From Variovorax sp. PMC12 (lineage in GTDB: Bacteria; Pseudomonadota; Gammaproteobacteria; Burkholderiales; Burkholderiaceae_C): 64,000 bases of DNA. The notes beneath the pieces were generated by a model, which saw nothing but the letters and a program-made list of their open reading frames with translations, ran no database searches and was not told the origin of the DNA. The number at the start of each line of letters is the position of its first letter. Positions within the stretch are counted from its first letter, which is position 1. The stretch lies in the NCBI RefSeq assembly GCF_003019815.1, contig NZ_CP027773.1:5201501-5265500 (forward strand), given 5' to 3'. Positions 53,596 to 61,507 of this stretch are shown here, in pieces. Made by a program: the position numbers and the translations under genes.

Positions 53596-53615
53596 ACATT
53601 GCCGAACGGCAATGT
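53596..53615. promoter_or_regulatory. Perfect 20-bp palindrome before tctBA
   Basis: ACATTGCCG-AA-CGGCAATGT, with 9-bp arms and no mismatch, lies 88 bp before the tctB start and just after the kinase stop. It is the best operator candidate for control of the tct genes. Confidence 0.55.
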
Positions 53616-53702
53616 TCTGTTCATACACACCGGGCTCCTGAATTCCTAGGATCGGCTGCGCACGTCTTGTGCCGATCAATGCAGTTCCAGGAGACATCAA
53701 CG

Positions 53703-54191
53703 GTGAGAATCAAGAGTCAGAGAGACTTCTGCTCGGGCGTACTTTTCAGCGCCTTCGGCGTGGCCTTCGCATGGGGCGCCACGACCTACAACGTCGGCAG
53801 CGGCGCCCGCATGGGCCCGGGCTACTTTCCCCTGATCGTGGGCATCCTCATCGCCTTAATGGGCGTGCTGATCACGCTCAAGGCGCTCAGCGTGGAAACC
53901 GAAGACGGCGAGCCCGTCGGCCGCATCGCATGGAAGCCGCTGGCCTTCATCATCGGCGCGAACCTGATGTTCGGCGTGCTGCTGGGCGGCCTGCCGAGCA
54001 TCGGCCTGCCCTCGATGGGGCTCATCGTGGCGATCTACGCACTGACCTTCATCGCCAGCCTGGCGGGCGACAACTTCGGCTGGAAGGGCGTGACCGTGCT
54101 TGCGACGATCCTCGCGCTGGGTAGCTACCTGGCCTTCGTGGTGGCGCTCAAGCTGCAGTTCCAGGTGTGGCCGACCTTCATCGCAGGCTGA
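53703..54191 (+). CDS. tctB: Tripartite tricarboxylate transporter small membrane subunit TctB
   Basis: A 162-residue inner-membrane protein with four hydrophobic segments (for example GVLFSAFGVAFAWGATTY and FPLIVGILIALMGVLITLKAL). TctB is the small membrane subunit of the sodium- or proton-coupled tripartite tricarboxylate transporters. I chose GTG 53703 (VRIKSQRDF) because AGGAG lies 9 bases upstream and an upstream ATG does not. It is followed by tctA after 27 bp. No tctC lies beside it. Confidence 0.87.
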   Translation: MRIKSQRDFCSGVLFSAFGVAFAWGATTYNVGSGARMGPGYFPLIVGILIALMGVLITLKALSVETEDGEPVGRIAWKPLAFIIGANLMFGVLLGGLPSIGLPSMGLIVAIYALTFIASLAGDNFGWKGVTVLATILALGSYLAFVVALKLQFQVWPTFIAG

Positions 54192-54218
54192 TTCACATAG
54201 AAGAACAAGACAAGACAA

Positions 54219-55730
54219 ATGGACCTGATTACCAATCTCTCGATCGGCTTCGGCGTTGCCTTCACGGCGCAGAACCTCGTCTATGCCTTCGTGGGCTGCC
54301 TGCTGGGCACGCTGATCGGCGTGCTGCCGGGCATCGGCCCCGTGGCAACCATCGCGATGCTGCTGCCCGCCACCTATGCGTTGCCGCCGGTGTCGGCGCT
54401 GATCATGCTGGCCGGCATCTACTACGGCGCGCAATACGGCGGCTCCACCACCGCCATCCTGGTGAACCTGCCGGGCGAGTCTTCTTCGGTGGTGACCGTG
54501 ATCGACGGCTACCAGATGGCGCGAAAGGGCAGGGCCGGGCCTGCGCTCGCGGCCGCGGGGCTGGGCTCGTTCTTCGCGGGCTGCGTGGGCACGCTGATCC
54601 TGGCTGCGTTCGCACCGCCTCTGACCGAGCTGGCCTTCAAGTTCGGGCCCGCCGAATATTTCTCGCTGATGATCCTGGGCCTGATCGGCGCCGTGGTGCT
54701 GGCCTCCGGCTCGCTGCTCAAGGCCATCACGATGATCCTGCTGGGCCTGGCGCTGGGCCTGGTCGGCACCGACGTGAACTCCGGCGTGGCGCGCTACAGC
54801 TTCGACATTCCGGAGCTCACCGACGGCATCGGCTTCATCGCCATCGCCATGGGTGTGTTCGGCTACGGTGAAATCATTGCCAACCTGGCCGTGCCCGAGC
54901 ATGAGCGCGAAGTGTTCACCGCCAAGGTGAAGGGCCTGTGGCCCACCAAGCAGGACTTCAAGGACATGACGCCCGCCGTGCTGCGCGGCACGGCGCTGGG
55001 CTCCGCACTGGGCATCCTGCCGGGCGGCGGCGCGCTGCTGTCGGCCTTCGCGGCCTACACCATCGAGAAGAAGATCAAGCTCAAGCAGGGCGAGACCGCC
55101 TTCGGCAAGGGCAACATCCGCGGCGTGGCCGGCCCCGAGTCGGCCAACAACGCCGGCGCGCAGACCTCCTTCATCCCGCTGCTGACGCTGGGCATTCCGC
55201 CCAACGCGGTGATGGCGCTGATGGTGGGTGCCATGACCATCCACAACATCCAGCCCGGCCCGCAGGTGATGACCAGCAACCCCGAGCTGTTCTGGGGCCT
55301 GATCGCCTCGATGTGGATCGGCAACCTGATGCTGATCGTGCTGAACCTGCCGATGATCGGCATCTGGATCAAGCTGCTGACCATTCCCTACAAGTGGCTC
55401 TTCCCGTCGATCGTGCTGTTCTGCGCGGTGGGCGTGTACTCGGAGAACAACAACACCTTCGATGTGTGGATGGTGGCGATCTTCGGCATCGTGGGCTACC
55501 TTTTCCTCAAGCTCAAGTGCGAGCCCGCGCCGCTGCTGCTGGGCTTCATCCTGGGGCCGATGATGGAAGAGAACCTGCGCCGCGCGCTGCTGCTGTCGCG
55601 CGGCGACTGGAGCGTGTTCGTGATGCGGCCGCTGTCGGCAGGCCTGCTGGCCGCCGCCGCGCTGCTGCTGGTGGTGGTGCTGCTGCCTTCGGTGAAGGCC
55701 AAGCGCGAAGAAGCCTTCGTGGAGGACTGA
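54219..55730 (+). CDS. tctA: Tripartite tricarboxylate transporter large membrane subunit TctA
   Basis: A 503-residue transporter subunit with about 12 hydrophobic segments. The family signatures are GVLPGIGPVATIAMLLP (about 30-46), YYGAQYGGSTTAIL, and a second related set, GILPGGGALLSAFAAYTIEKK and EGPESANNA-like FGKGNIRGVAGPESANNAGA. These paired Gly/Pro motifs form the substrate and ion path. It would need a periplasmic binding protein (TctC/Bug type), for which the unlinked Bug protein at 25820-26800 or others in the genome could serve. Likely substrates are di- or tricarboxylates or other organic acids. Confidence 0.92.
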   Translation: MDLITNLSIGFGVAFTAQNLVYAFVGCLLGTLIGVLPGIGPVATIAMLLPATYALPPVSALIMLAGIYYGAQYGGSTTAILVNLPGESSSVVTVIDGYQMARKGRAGPALAAAGLGSFFAGCVGTLILAAFAPPLTELAFKFGPAEYFSLMILGLIGAVVLASGSLLKAITMILLGLALGLVGTDVNSGVARYSFDIPELTDGIGFIAIAMGVFGYGEIIANLAVPEHEREVFTAKVKGLWPTKQDFKDMTPAVLRGTALGSALGILPGGGALLSAFAAYTIEKKIKLKQGETAFGKGNIRGVAGPESANNAGAQTSFIPLLTLGIPPNAVMALMVGAMTIHNIQPGPQVMTSNPELFWGLIASMWIGNLMLIVLNLPMIGIWIKLLTIPYKWLFPSIVLFCAVGVYSENNNTFDVWMVAIFGIVGYLFLKLKCEPAPLLLGFILGPMMEENLRRALLLSRGDWSVFVMRPLSAGLLAAAALLLVVVLLPSVKAKREEAFVED

Positions 55731-55811
55731 GGCACCGGGGCAGCGAGGCAGCGCCCGGTGCGGAACTCCGCGTCATACTCGCGGTCCCACGGTGCCGCTG
55801 CCTTTCCCCCG

Positions 55812-56339
55812 ATGCCAAACGTGCGATCCACAGCCTCCCTGACCCTTCTGCGGGCGCTCGCCGCGAGCGCCCTTTTCGTCGCCGCCGGCGCCCTGCATGC
55901 GCAGGCCCTGCCGCCGGGCGTGCGGCTCGGCATGACGCCCGACGAACTCCAGGCCGCGCTGCCCGCCGCCGAGCGCGTGCAGCGGCCCCAGCGCCTGGGC
56001 GGCGGGCTGCTCGGCAGCTGGCGCGGGGAACCCGTGCAGATGGCCGGCCTGCTGTTCGAACCCACCTTCTTCTTTGCCGCTTCCGAGCTGCGCCGCGTCG
56101 AGTACGTGGCGGCGGCGCAAGGCACCCCCGACAGCGGCGCGGCTGCCTTCGCCGCGCTGGTGCAATGGGGCCGCGGCGCATTCGGCAACGAGCTGGCCTC
56201 GCGCGACCCGGGCAGCGCCTATGCCGCATGGGTGAGCAACGACACCGACGTCTACGTGCAGCAGGTCAGCGACCCGCGCCGTGCGAGCGTGCGCCTGGTC
56301 TACAAGGCGCGGCAGCTGCGCGACGGCAGCGAACTCTGA
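55812..56339 (+). CDS. Hypothetical periplasmic protein
   Basis: A 175-residue protein with a signal peptide (TLLRALAASALFVAAGALHAQA, cleaved near residue 32), starting at ATG 55812. The mature part opens with LPPGVRLGMTPDELQAALP, a SmpA/BamE-like GMT-x-D/E-L pattern seen in small envelope proteins, followed by a beta-rich fold. The second half is acidic and Tyr/Val-rich. It is convergent with a hybrid kinase gene. I cannot assign a function. Confidence 0.65.
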   Translation: MPNVRSTASLTLLRALAASALFVAAGALHAQALPPGVRLGMTPDELQAALPAAERVQRPQRLGGGLLGSWRGEPVQMAGLLFEPTFFFAASELRRVEYVAAAQGTPDSGAAAFAALVQWGRGAFGNELASRDPGSAYAAWVSNDTDVYVQQVSDPRRASVRLVYKARQLRDGSEL

Positions 56340-56347
56340 ACGGGCGC

Positions 56348-56368
56348 CCCGGCCTGCGTCAGGCCGGG
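56348..56368. terminator. Short hairpin between convergent genes
   Basis: CCCGGCCTG (56348-56356) pairs with CAGGCCGGG (56360-56368) around CGT. It overlaps the stop of the kinase gene and follows the periplasmic-protein gene by about 10 bp, so it could serve both strands; there is no T-run. Confidence 0.35.
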
Positions 56369-57939
56369 CCGCGCTGCTCGAGCTTCTGCAGCGCCACTGC
56401 GAGCTCTTCCACATCGACCGGCTTCAACAGGTGGTGGTCGAAGCCGGCCTGGGCAATGCGCAGCCGGTCGTCGGGCTGGCCCCAGCCCGTCAGCGCGATC
56501 AGCCCGATGCCATGCAGCCGCGGATGCGCCCGCAGGCGGCGCGCCAGCTCGCAGCCATCCATGCCGGGCATGCCGATGTCCAGGATGCCGACCGACGGAT
56601 GGAAGTGCTCGGCCTTCGCCAGCGCATCCAGGCCGCTGAACGCCACGGCGGCCTGCGCACCGAGCAGGCCCAGCAGCGCAGCGAGCGACTCGGCCGCATC
56701 GCGGTTGTCGTCCACCACCAGGATGCGGTGCTGCACGGCCATCGTGGCCTGCGAGGCGTCGGCTTTCGCGCCGGTCTGCACGCCGTGGCCGAGCAGCGGC
56801 AGGGACACCGTGAACTCGCTGCCCCGGTTCGCGCCCTCGCTGCTTGCGGTGACCGTGCCGCCGTGCAGCTCCACCATGCTCTTCACCAGCGTGAGGCCGA
56901 TGCCCAGGCCGCCCTGCGCGGCGCGCGCGGTGCCGCTCACCTGCACGAACATGTCGAAGATCGCGCCCAGCATGCCGGCTGGAATGCCTGCACCGGTGTC
57001 CTTCACGCGCACCACCGCATGGCCCCGGCCATCGTTCTCGACGAACACGTCGATGCGTCCGCCCTCGGGCGTGTACTTGGCGGCGTTGTTCAGCAGGTTC
57101 GCGAACACCTGCGTGAGGCGCACGCTGTCGCCCTTCACGGCCAGCGAGCCGTCGGCGACGTGCACTTCGAGCGCATGGCGGCCGGCGTCCATCAGCGGGC
57201 GGCTGAGTTCCACCGCGCCGCGTATCACCTGTTCCAGCACGAGCTCGTCGAGCTGCAGCTCGATCTTGCCGCGCGTGATGCGCGACACTTCCATCAGGTC
57301 GCTCACCAGCCGCACCATGTGGTCCAGCTGGCGGCCCATGAGGTCGTAGTAGGGCCGGGCGGCTTCCGACGTGAGCGGCTTGCGCTTGAGGATGGCCAGC
57401 GCGGTGCTCAGCGGCGCCATGGGGTTGCGCAGCTCGTGCGCCAGGGTGGCCAGGAATTCGGTCTTGCGCCGGTCGGCCTCGTTGAGGTCTTCCAGGATGC
57501 GGCGCAGCTCGTACTGCCGCCGTCGTGCACGCAGCGCGCTGCGCAATGCGCTCACCAGCGAGGCCACGCGGATCGGGCGCTCCAGCACGGTGACGTTGGC
57601 CATGCCTTCCATGGCGTTGGTGATGGCGCGCGAGTCGGCGCCTTGCCGCGCGAGTATCAGCACCGGCAGGTCGGACCACGGTGGCTGCACCGCCACGGCC
57701 GCGGCGAGTTCGGTGGCGCCGCTGCCCGCGAGCATTTCCTCGGAGATCAGCAGCGCGCCGGCGCCGCGCTCCGTCTCGCGCAGCAGCTCCGGGAGATTGG
57801 CGCACACGTGTGTTTCTATGCCCGCCTGCTGCAGCACGGCGGTGGCCATCACGGCGTCCTTCGCGGTGGCCGTTCTCATCAGGACGCGCAGCTGCGGATC
57901 TCGCGGCAGCGGCGGCTGGATAGTGTGGCCGTCCGTCAC
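56359..57939 (-). CDS. Hybrid histidine kinase with N-terminal pseudo-receiver and C-terminal receiver
   Basis: A soluble 526-residue kinase without membrane segments. Residues about 16-135 look like a receiver fold, but the phospho-acceptor position is occupied in GALLISEEML by Ser/Glu, and the Lys position reads LERPIR. The H box is LAHELRNPMAPL (His168), with HATPase boxes NLLNNAAKYTPEGG, DTGAGIP and GLGIGLTLVKS, and a C-terminal receiver from about 400 (RILVVDDNRD; Asp in VGILDIGMPG; Lys in LLKPV). Its ATG overlaps the stop of the KaiC-like gene, so the two are coupled and probably exchange signals. Confidence 0.88.
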   Translation of the reverse strand: MTDGHTIQPPLPRDPQLRVLMRTATAKDAVMATAVLQQAGIETHVCANLPELLRETERGAGALLISEEMLAGSGATELAAAVAVQPPWSDLPVLILARQGADSRAITNAMEGMANVTVLERPIRVASLVSALRSALRARRRQYELRRILEDLNEADRRKTEFLATLAHELRNPMAPLSTALAILKRKPLTSEAARPYYDLMGRQLDHMVRLVSDLMEVSRITRGKIELQLDELVLEQVIRGAVELSRPLMDAGRHALEVHVADGSLAVKGDSVRLTQVFANLLNNAAKYTPEGGRIDVFVENDGRGHAVVRVKDTGAGIPAGMLGAIFDMFVQVSGTARAAQGGLGIGLTLVKSMVELHGGTVTASSEGANRGSEFTVSLPLLGHGVQTGAKADASQATMAVQHRILVVDDNRDAAESLAALLGLLGAQAAVAFSGLDALAKAEHFHPSVGILDIGMPGMDGCELARRLRAHPRLHGIGLIALTGWGQPDDRLRIAQAGFDHHLLKPVDVEELAVALQKLEQRGPA

Positions 57940-59417
57940 GTCGGGGGCGTGGCAACGCCGTCGATCGGCACGGGCACGCCGGTGAGGATGCCTCGGAAAT
58001 GGCGCAGCGGCTCGCCCACGATCAGGCCTCGCCCGTCCATCGAGAACGCGCGGATGGAGCGCTCATGCGTGCCGCCGCGCTTCTTGAGCACCGAGATGGC
58101 CTGGCGCACTTCGCCCTCGGCCTCGTAGTAGCGCAGCAGCACCACGGCGTCGGCCAGGTAGCTCGCGTCCACGGGGGTCTGCATCTGCATGCCGATGAGC
58201 CCGTGCTGCGCGCCGACCAGCAGCGTGGCCACGCCGGATTGCCCGAGATAGGTGAGCAGCTCGTGCAGCTGCACGATAAGGAAGCGTTCGTCCGGCATCG
58301 CGTTGAGGTAGCCGTTCAGGCTGTCGATGACGACCACCTTCGCGCCGTGCAGCGTCACGGCCTGGCGGATCTCGTGCACCAGCTCGCCGGGGGAAAGTTC
58401 CGCCGGGTCGACCTGCTTGATGCGGATGCGGCCCGATTGGATATGCGGCTCCAGCTTCATGCCCAGGCCGGCGCTGCGCGTGCGCAGGGTGGTGACGCTC
58501 TCGTCGAAGACGAAGAGCGCCGCAGCCTCGCCGCGCTCGGCCGCGGCGATGGCGAACTGCACCGCCACCGACGACTTGCCCGTGCCCGGCGCGCCGACGA
58601 GCAGGGTGCTGGTGCCCTTCTCGAGCCCGCCGCCCAGCAGCGCGTCCAGGGCCTCGATGCCGCTGGGCAGCTTGGTCAACGTGGTGTCGCTGACGTGCTC
58701 GGCCGCAACCAGCCGCGGAAACACCTGAAGGCCGCCGCGATGGATCTTGTAGTCGTGGTAGCCGCCGCGAAACGACTGGCCCCGGTATTTCACGACCAGC
58801 AGGCGGCGGCGCGCGGAACCGTAGTCGGAGTTCGACTGCTCCAGCCGCACCACCGCGTGCGCAATGCTCTGCACCTGCAGGTCGTGCTCGGTGGCGGTCA
58901 TGTCGTCCAGCAGCAGCACCGTGCACTGGCGCCCCGCGAAGAACTGCTTGAGCGCCAGGATCTGCCGGCGGTAGCGCAGCGAGGTGCCCGAGAGCAGCCG
59001 CAGCTCGGAGAGCGAATCGAACACGATGCGCGAGGGCTTGATGGCCTCCACGTCGCTCAGGATGCGCAGCGTGGTTTCGCTCAGTTCCACCTCGGAGGGA
59101 TGGAACATGGTGTATTGCTCTTCGGGCTGCAGGCTGTCCTGTGTGGGCAGCATCTCGCGCACGTGGACGTTGTCGATGTCCCAGCCGTGGGAGACAGCCA
59201 CGCCGCGCAACTCGTGCTCGGTCTCGGACAGCGTCACGTACAGCACCGACTCGCCGCGCGCCGCGCCTTCGAGCAGGAACTGCATCGCGATGGTCGTCTT
59301 GCCGGCGCCGGGCGTGCCTTCGAGCAGGTAGAGCCGGTTGGGCTCCAGGCCGCCGCCGAGCACGTCGTTCAGTCCGGGTACGCCCAGGCTCAGCAGTCGC
59401 TGATGGTCAGGCTCCAT
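57936..59417 (-). CDS. KaiC-like double-domain RecA-family ATPase
   Basis: A 493-residue KaiC-family protein with two RecA/KaiC domains. The first has Walker A EGTPGAGKTT (about 33-42) and SETEHEL with candidate catalytic Glu; the second (about 243-480) has GAPGTGKSS and FDESVTTL. No kaiA or kaiB lies nearby. In bacteria outside the cyanobacteria such proteins are often encoded beside histidine kinases and linked to stress signalling; here the kinase gene overlaps it by 4 bp. ATG 59417 is chosen because the first KaiC domain begins there; a longer in-frame start exists. Confidence 0.88.
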   Translation of the reverse strand: MEPDHQRLLSLGVPGLNDVLGGGLEPNRLYLLEGTPGAGKTTIAMQFLLEGAARGESVLYVTLSETEHELRGVAVSHGWDIDNVHVREMLPTQDSLQPEEQYTMFHPSEVELSETTLRILSDVEAIKPSRIVFDSLSELRLLSGTSLRYRRQILALKQFFAGRQCTVLLLDDMTATEHDLQVQSIAHAVVRLEQSNSDYGSARRRLLVVKYRGQSFRGGYHDYKIHRGGLQVFPRLVAAEHVSDTTLTKLPSGIEALDALLGGGLEKGTSTLLVGAPGTGKSSVAVQFAIAAAERGEAAALFVFDESVTTLRTRSAGLGMKLEPHIQSGRIRIKQVDPAELSPGELVHEIRQAVTLHGAKVVVIDSLNGYLNAMPDERFLIVQLHELLTYLGQSGVATLLVGAQHGLIGMQMQTPVDASYLADAVVLLRYYEAEGEVRQAISVLKKRGGTHERSIRAFSMDGRGLIVGEPLRHFRGILTGVPVPIDGVATPPT

Positions 59418-59485
59418 GGTGGCTTCTCCATTCCATGAGTGAATGAGTTCAATGCCGCATTCAAGCATCGAAGCCCTGGCGGCTC

Positions 59486-59544
59486 GTGCAGGACGGCGCC
59501 GCGTGGCGGGCCGCGGGAGCGACTATGGGAAATGTCCTGCACGG
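59486..59544. promoter_or_regulatory. 10-bp inverted repeat in the kaiC/DUF3606 divergent region
   Basis: CGTGCAGGAC (59486-59495) and GTCCTGCACG (59535-59544) are exact inverted copies with 39 bases between them. The arms are four helical turns apart, which would suit looping by a regulator. The 231-bp region contains both promoters. Confidence 0.4.
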
Positions 59545-59648
59545 GGCAGCGGATTCGTCCGGCTGGCCGCATGGGGCGGCTGGAGAAACTGCCATTCCGG
59601 CCGCGGCCGCCCTTCTTTCCTTCTTAATTTGTTCTTCAGGAGAAGACG

Positions 59649-59828
59649 ATGCGCGAAGACACAGAGATCCGCATTCCCCAGGACGATGAACGGATCGACG
59701 TCACAGACCTCAAGGAGGTCGACTATTGGACCCAGTGGTTCGGCGTGAGCGAGGAGCGCCTGCGCACCGCCGTGGCATCGGCGGGCACCGTCAAGGACGA
59801 CCTGCGGGTCTACCTCGGCCTGCCTTGA
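59649..59828 (+). CDS. DUF3606-domain protein
   Basis: A 59-residue protein almost wholly made up of DUF3606: RIDVTDLKEVDYWTQWFGV followed by SEERLRTAVASAG, where W-T-x-W-F-x-V-S is the hallmark. AGGAG sits 7 bases ahead of the ATG. Such small proteins are common in stress-inducible loci of proteobacteria, and their function is unknown. It is divergent from the KaiC-like gene and converges with ureG. Confidence 0.8.
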   Translation: MREDTEIRIPQDDERIDVTDLKEVDYWTQWFGVSEERLRTAVASAGTVKDDLRVYLGLP

Positions 59829-59843
59829 TGCTCGCGGGCCGCC

Positions 59844-60494
59844 TCAGCCCGCGGCGAGCATGCCGCGCTCTTCGATGAAGGCCACCACTTCGGCCACGCC
59901 GGTGAGCGTCTTGAGGTTGGTCATCACGTAGGGGCGCTGGCGGCGCATGCGTTGCGTGTCCTGCTCCATCACGTCGAGATTGGCTCCCACGTACGGTGCG
60001 AGGTCGGTCTTGTTGATGACGAACAGGTCGCTCTTGGTGATGCCGGGGCCGCCCTTGCGCGGAATCTTCTCGCCGGCGGCCACGTCGATCACGTAGATGG
60101 TGAGGTCCGACAGCTCGGGGCTGAAGGTGGCCGCGAGGTTGTCGCCGCCCGATTCGACGAACACCACGTCGGCATTCGGGAAGTCCTCGAGCATGCGGTC
60201 GATGGCCTCGAGGTTGATCGAGGCGTCTTCGCGGATGGCGGTGTGCGGGCAGCCGCCGGTTTCCACGCCCATGATGCGCTCGGCCGGCAGCGCGCCGGCC
60301 ACTGTCAGCAGCCGCTGGTCTTCCTTGGTGTAGATGTCGTTGGTGATGGCGACGAGGTCGTACTTGTCGCGCATCGCCTTGCAGAGCATTTCGAGCAGCG
60401 TGGTCTTGCCTGAGCCGACCGGCCCGCCGATGCCCACGCGCAGCGGCGGCAGTTTCTTGGTGCGGTGGGGAATGTGGTGCAGTGCGGAGGTCAT
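59844..60494 (-). CDS. ureG: Urease accessory GTPase UreG
   Basis: A 216-residue SIMIBI-class GTPase that hydrolyses GTP to deliver nickel to the urease active site. It has the P-loop GGPVGSGKTTLLE (about 23-35), the CPH nickel-binding motif in VETGGCPHTAIREDAS, ESGGDNLAATF and NKTDLAP. Length and motifs match UreG closely. It follows ureF by 15 bp and is the last ure gene. Confidence 0.95.
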   Translation of the reverse strand: MTSALHHIPHRTKKLPPLRVGIGGPVGSGKTTLLEMLCKAMRDKYDLVAITNDIYTKEDQRLLTVAGALPAERIMGVETGGCPHTAIREDASINLEAIDRMLEDFPNADVVFVESGGDNLAATFSPELSDLTIYVIDVAAGEKIPRKGGPGITKSDLFVINKTDLAPYVGANLDVMEQDTQRMRRQRPYVMTNLKTLTGVAEVVAFIEERGMLAAG

Positions 60495-60509
60495 GGGGAG
60501 GTGTCCGGT

Positions 60510-61181
60510 TCAGCTTCGGAAGAGGCGGGAATATTGTGTTTCATGGCGGGCCGACAGCACCGCCAGCAGGGGCGTGAAGGCTTGGCGTTCATCGTCGCCC
60601 AGGGCGATGGCGCGGGTCACTGCATCGGGGATTTCGTTGGCCAGCCGTCCGAGGATGCGCTGGCCCGCGCTCTGGCCCAGCGGCACGGCCTTGACGGCGG
60701 CGGCGACCATGTTCTCGGCCCAGCCGAAGGCGAAGGCGAGGCAGCAGTCGTGCACCGCGGCGTCGGTGCGGCTGGCCGCGAAGGCGAAGGCGATGGGGTA
60801 GCTGGCGGGCAGGTCGGCGAAGACTTCCGCCGTGTCGGTGTGGTGCAGCTTGAGCCACTCGACGAAGGAGCGGCCCATCTGCTCGGTCTGCAGGAAGAAT
60901 TCGGCGGATTCACGGGTGGCCAGCACCCATTGGTTGAGCTGGCGCACGCGTTGTGTGTCTTTGTTGCGCCAGGCTTCCACGGCCTGTGCGAAGACGGCGA
61001 GGTCGCCGCGCGCGAAGCTCAGGTGCAACTGGTCGGCGAGCCATTCGGCGGCGCGCTGCTCGGAGTCGATGCCGGCCCATTCGACGGCCGCTTCCACGCC
61101 TTCGGAGTAGGAGAAGCCGCCTACCGGCAGGGCGGGGGAGGCGAGCCAGATCAGCTGCAGGAGGCTGTTGGGGGCCGTCAT
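60510..61181 (-). CDS. ureF: Urease accessory protein UreF
   Basis: A 223-residue all-helical protein that forms the UreH/UreD-UreF-UreG complex on apo-urease. Recognisable blocks are LLQLIWLASPALPVGGFSYSEGVEAAVEWAG near the N-terminus and AAVKAVPLGQSAGQRIL, the part contacting UreG. The upstream gap to ureE is unusually long (326 bp) and filled by an inverted-repeat element. Confidence 0.93.
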   Translation of the reverse strand: MTAPNSLLQLIWLASPALPVGGFSYSEGVEAAVEWAGIDSEQRAAEWLADQLHLSFARGDLAVFAQAVEAWRNKDTQRVRQLNQWVLATRESAEFFLQTEQMGRSFVEWLKLHHTDTAEVFADLPASYPIAFAFAASRTDAAVHDCCLAFAFGWAENMVAAAVKAVPLGQSAGQRILGRLANEIPDAVTRAIALGDDERQAFTPLLAVLSARHETQYSRLFRS

Positions 61182-61224
61182 TTCAGTGGCTTGCGGCTGT
61201 TCGGGGCGCTGCTGTTCGGGGCGT

Positions 61225-61436
61225 GTGCACAGGCCGCCGGGTACTCCCCTCCGCGAATGTCCCCCGGCCTGCGGCCTCCTCCTTTATTTCGCTGCGGGGA
61301 GCACCCGGCGGCCTGTGCACGGGGCACGCCGCTGGTATTCGGCCGATCGACGACTGCTCTGTCCGACGCTCGCGCCGATGGGGTGCCTTGCGCAGCGAAA
61401 TAAAGGAGGAGCCCGAAGGGCGGGGGACATTCGCGG
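61225..61436. repeat. Nested inverted-repeat element between ureE and ureF
   Basis: Two nested inverted repeats. First, GTGCACAGGCCGCCGGGT (61225-61242) and its exact complement at 61303-61320. Second, 46-bp arms at 61251-61296 and 61391-61436 that differ at only three positions. The differing bases lie in small hairpins, GGCC-TGC-GGCC on the left and GCCC-TTC-GGGC on the right, so each keeps its own pairing. No transposase is present; it resembles a REP- or MITE-like interspersed element. It accounts for the 326-bp gene-free gap. Confidence 0.7.
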
Positions 61437-61507
61437 AGCAAGGTACCCCGCCGGCGGGAGCGCGCCCCGAACATCCAGCGCGGCGAATCGAAAAGCAGGC
61501 CCGCATG

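Noticed and set aside
51517..55730. Assignment of the two-component system as TctDE
   Set aside because: Position beside tctBA is suggestive, but the kinase lacks the TctE-type N-terminal domain and is adjacent rather than part of a classical tctCBA-DE layout.
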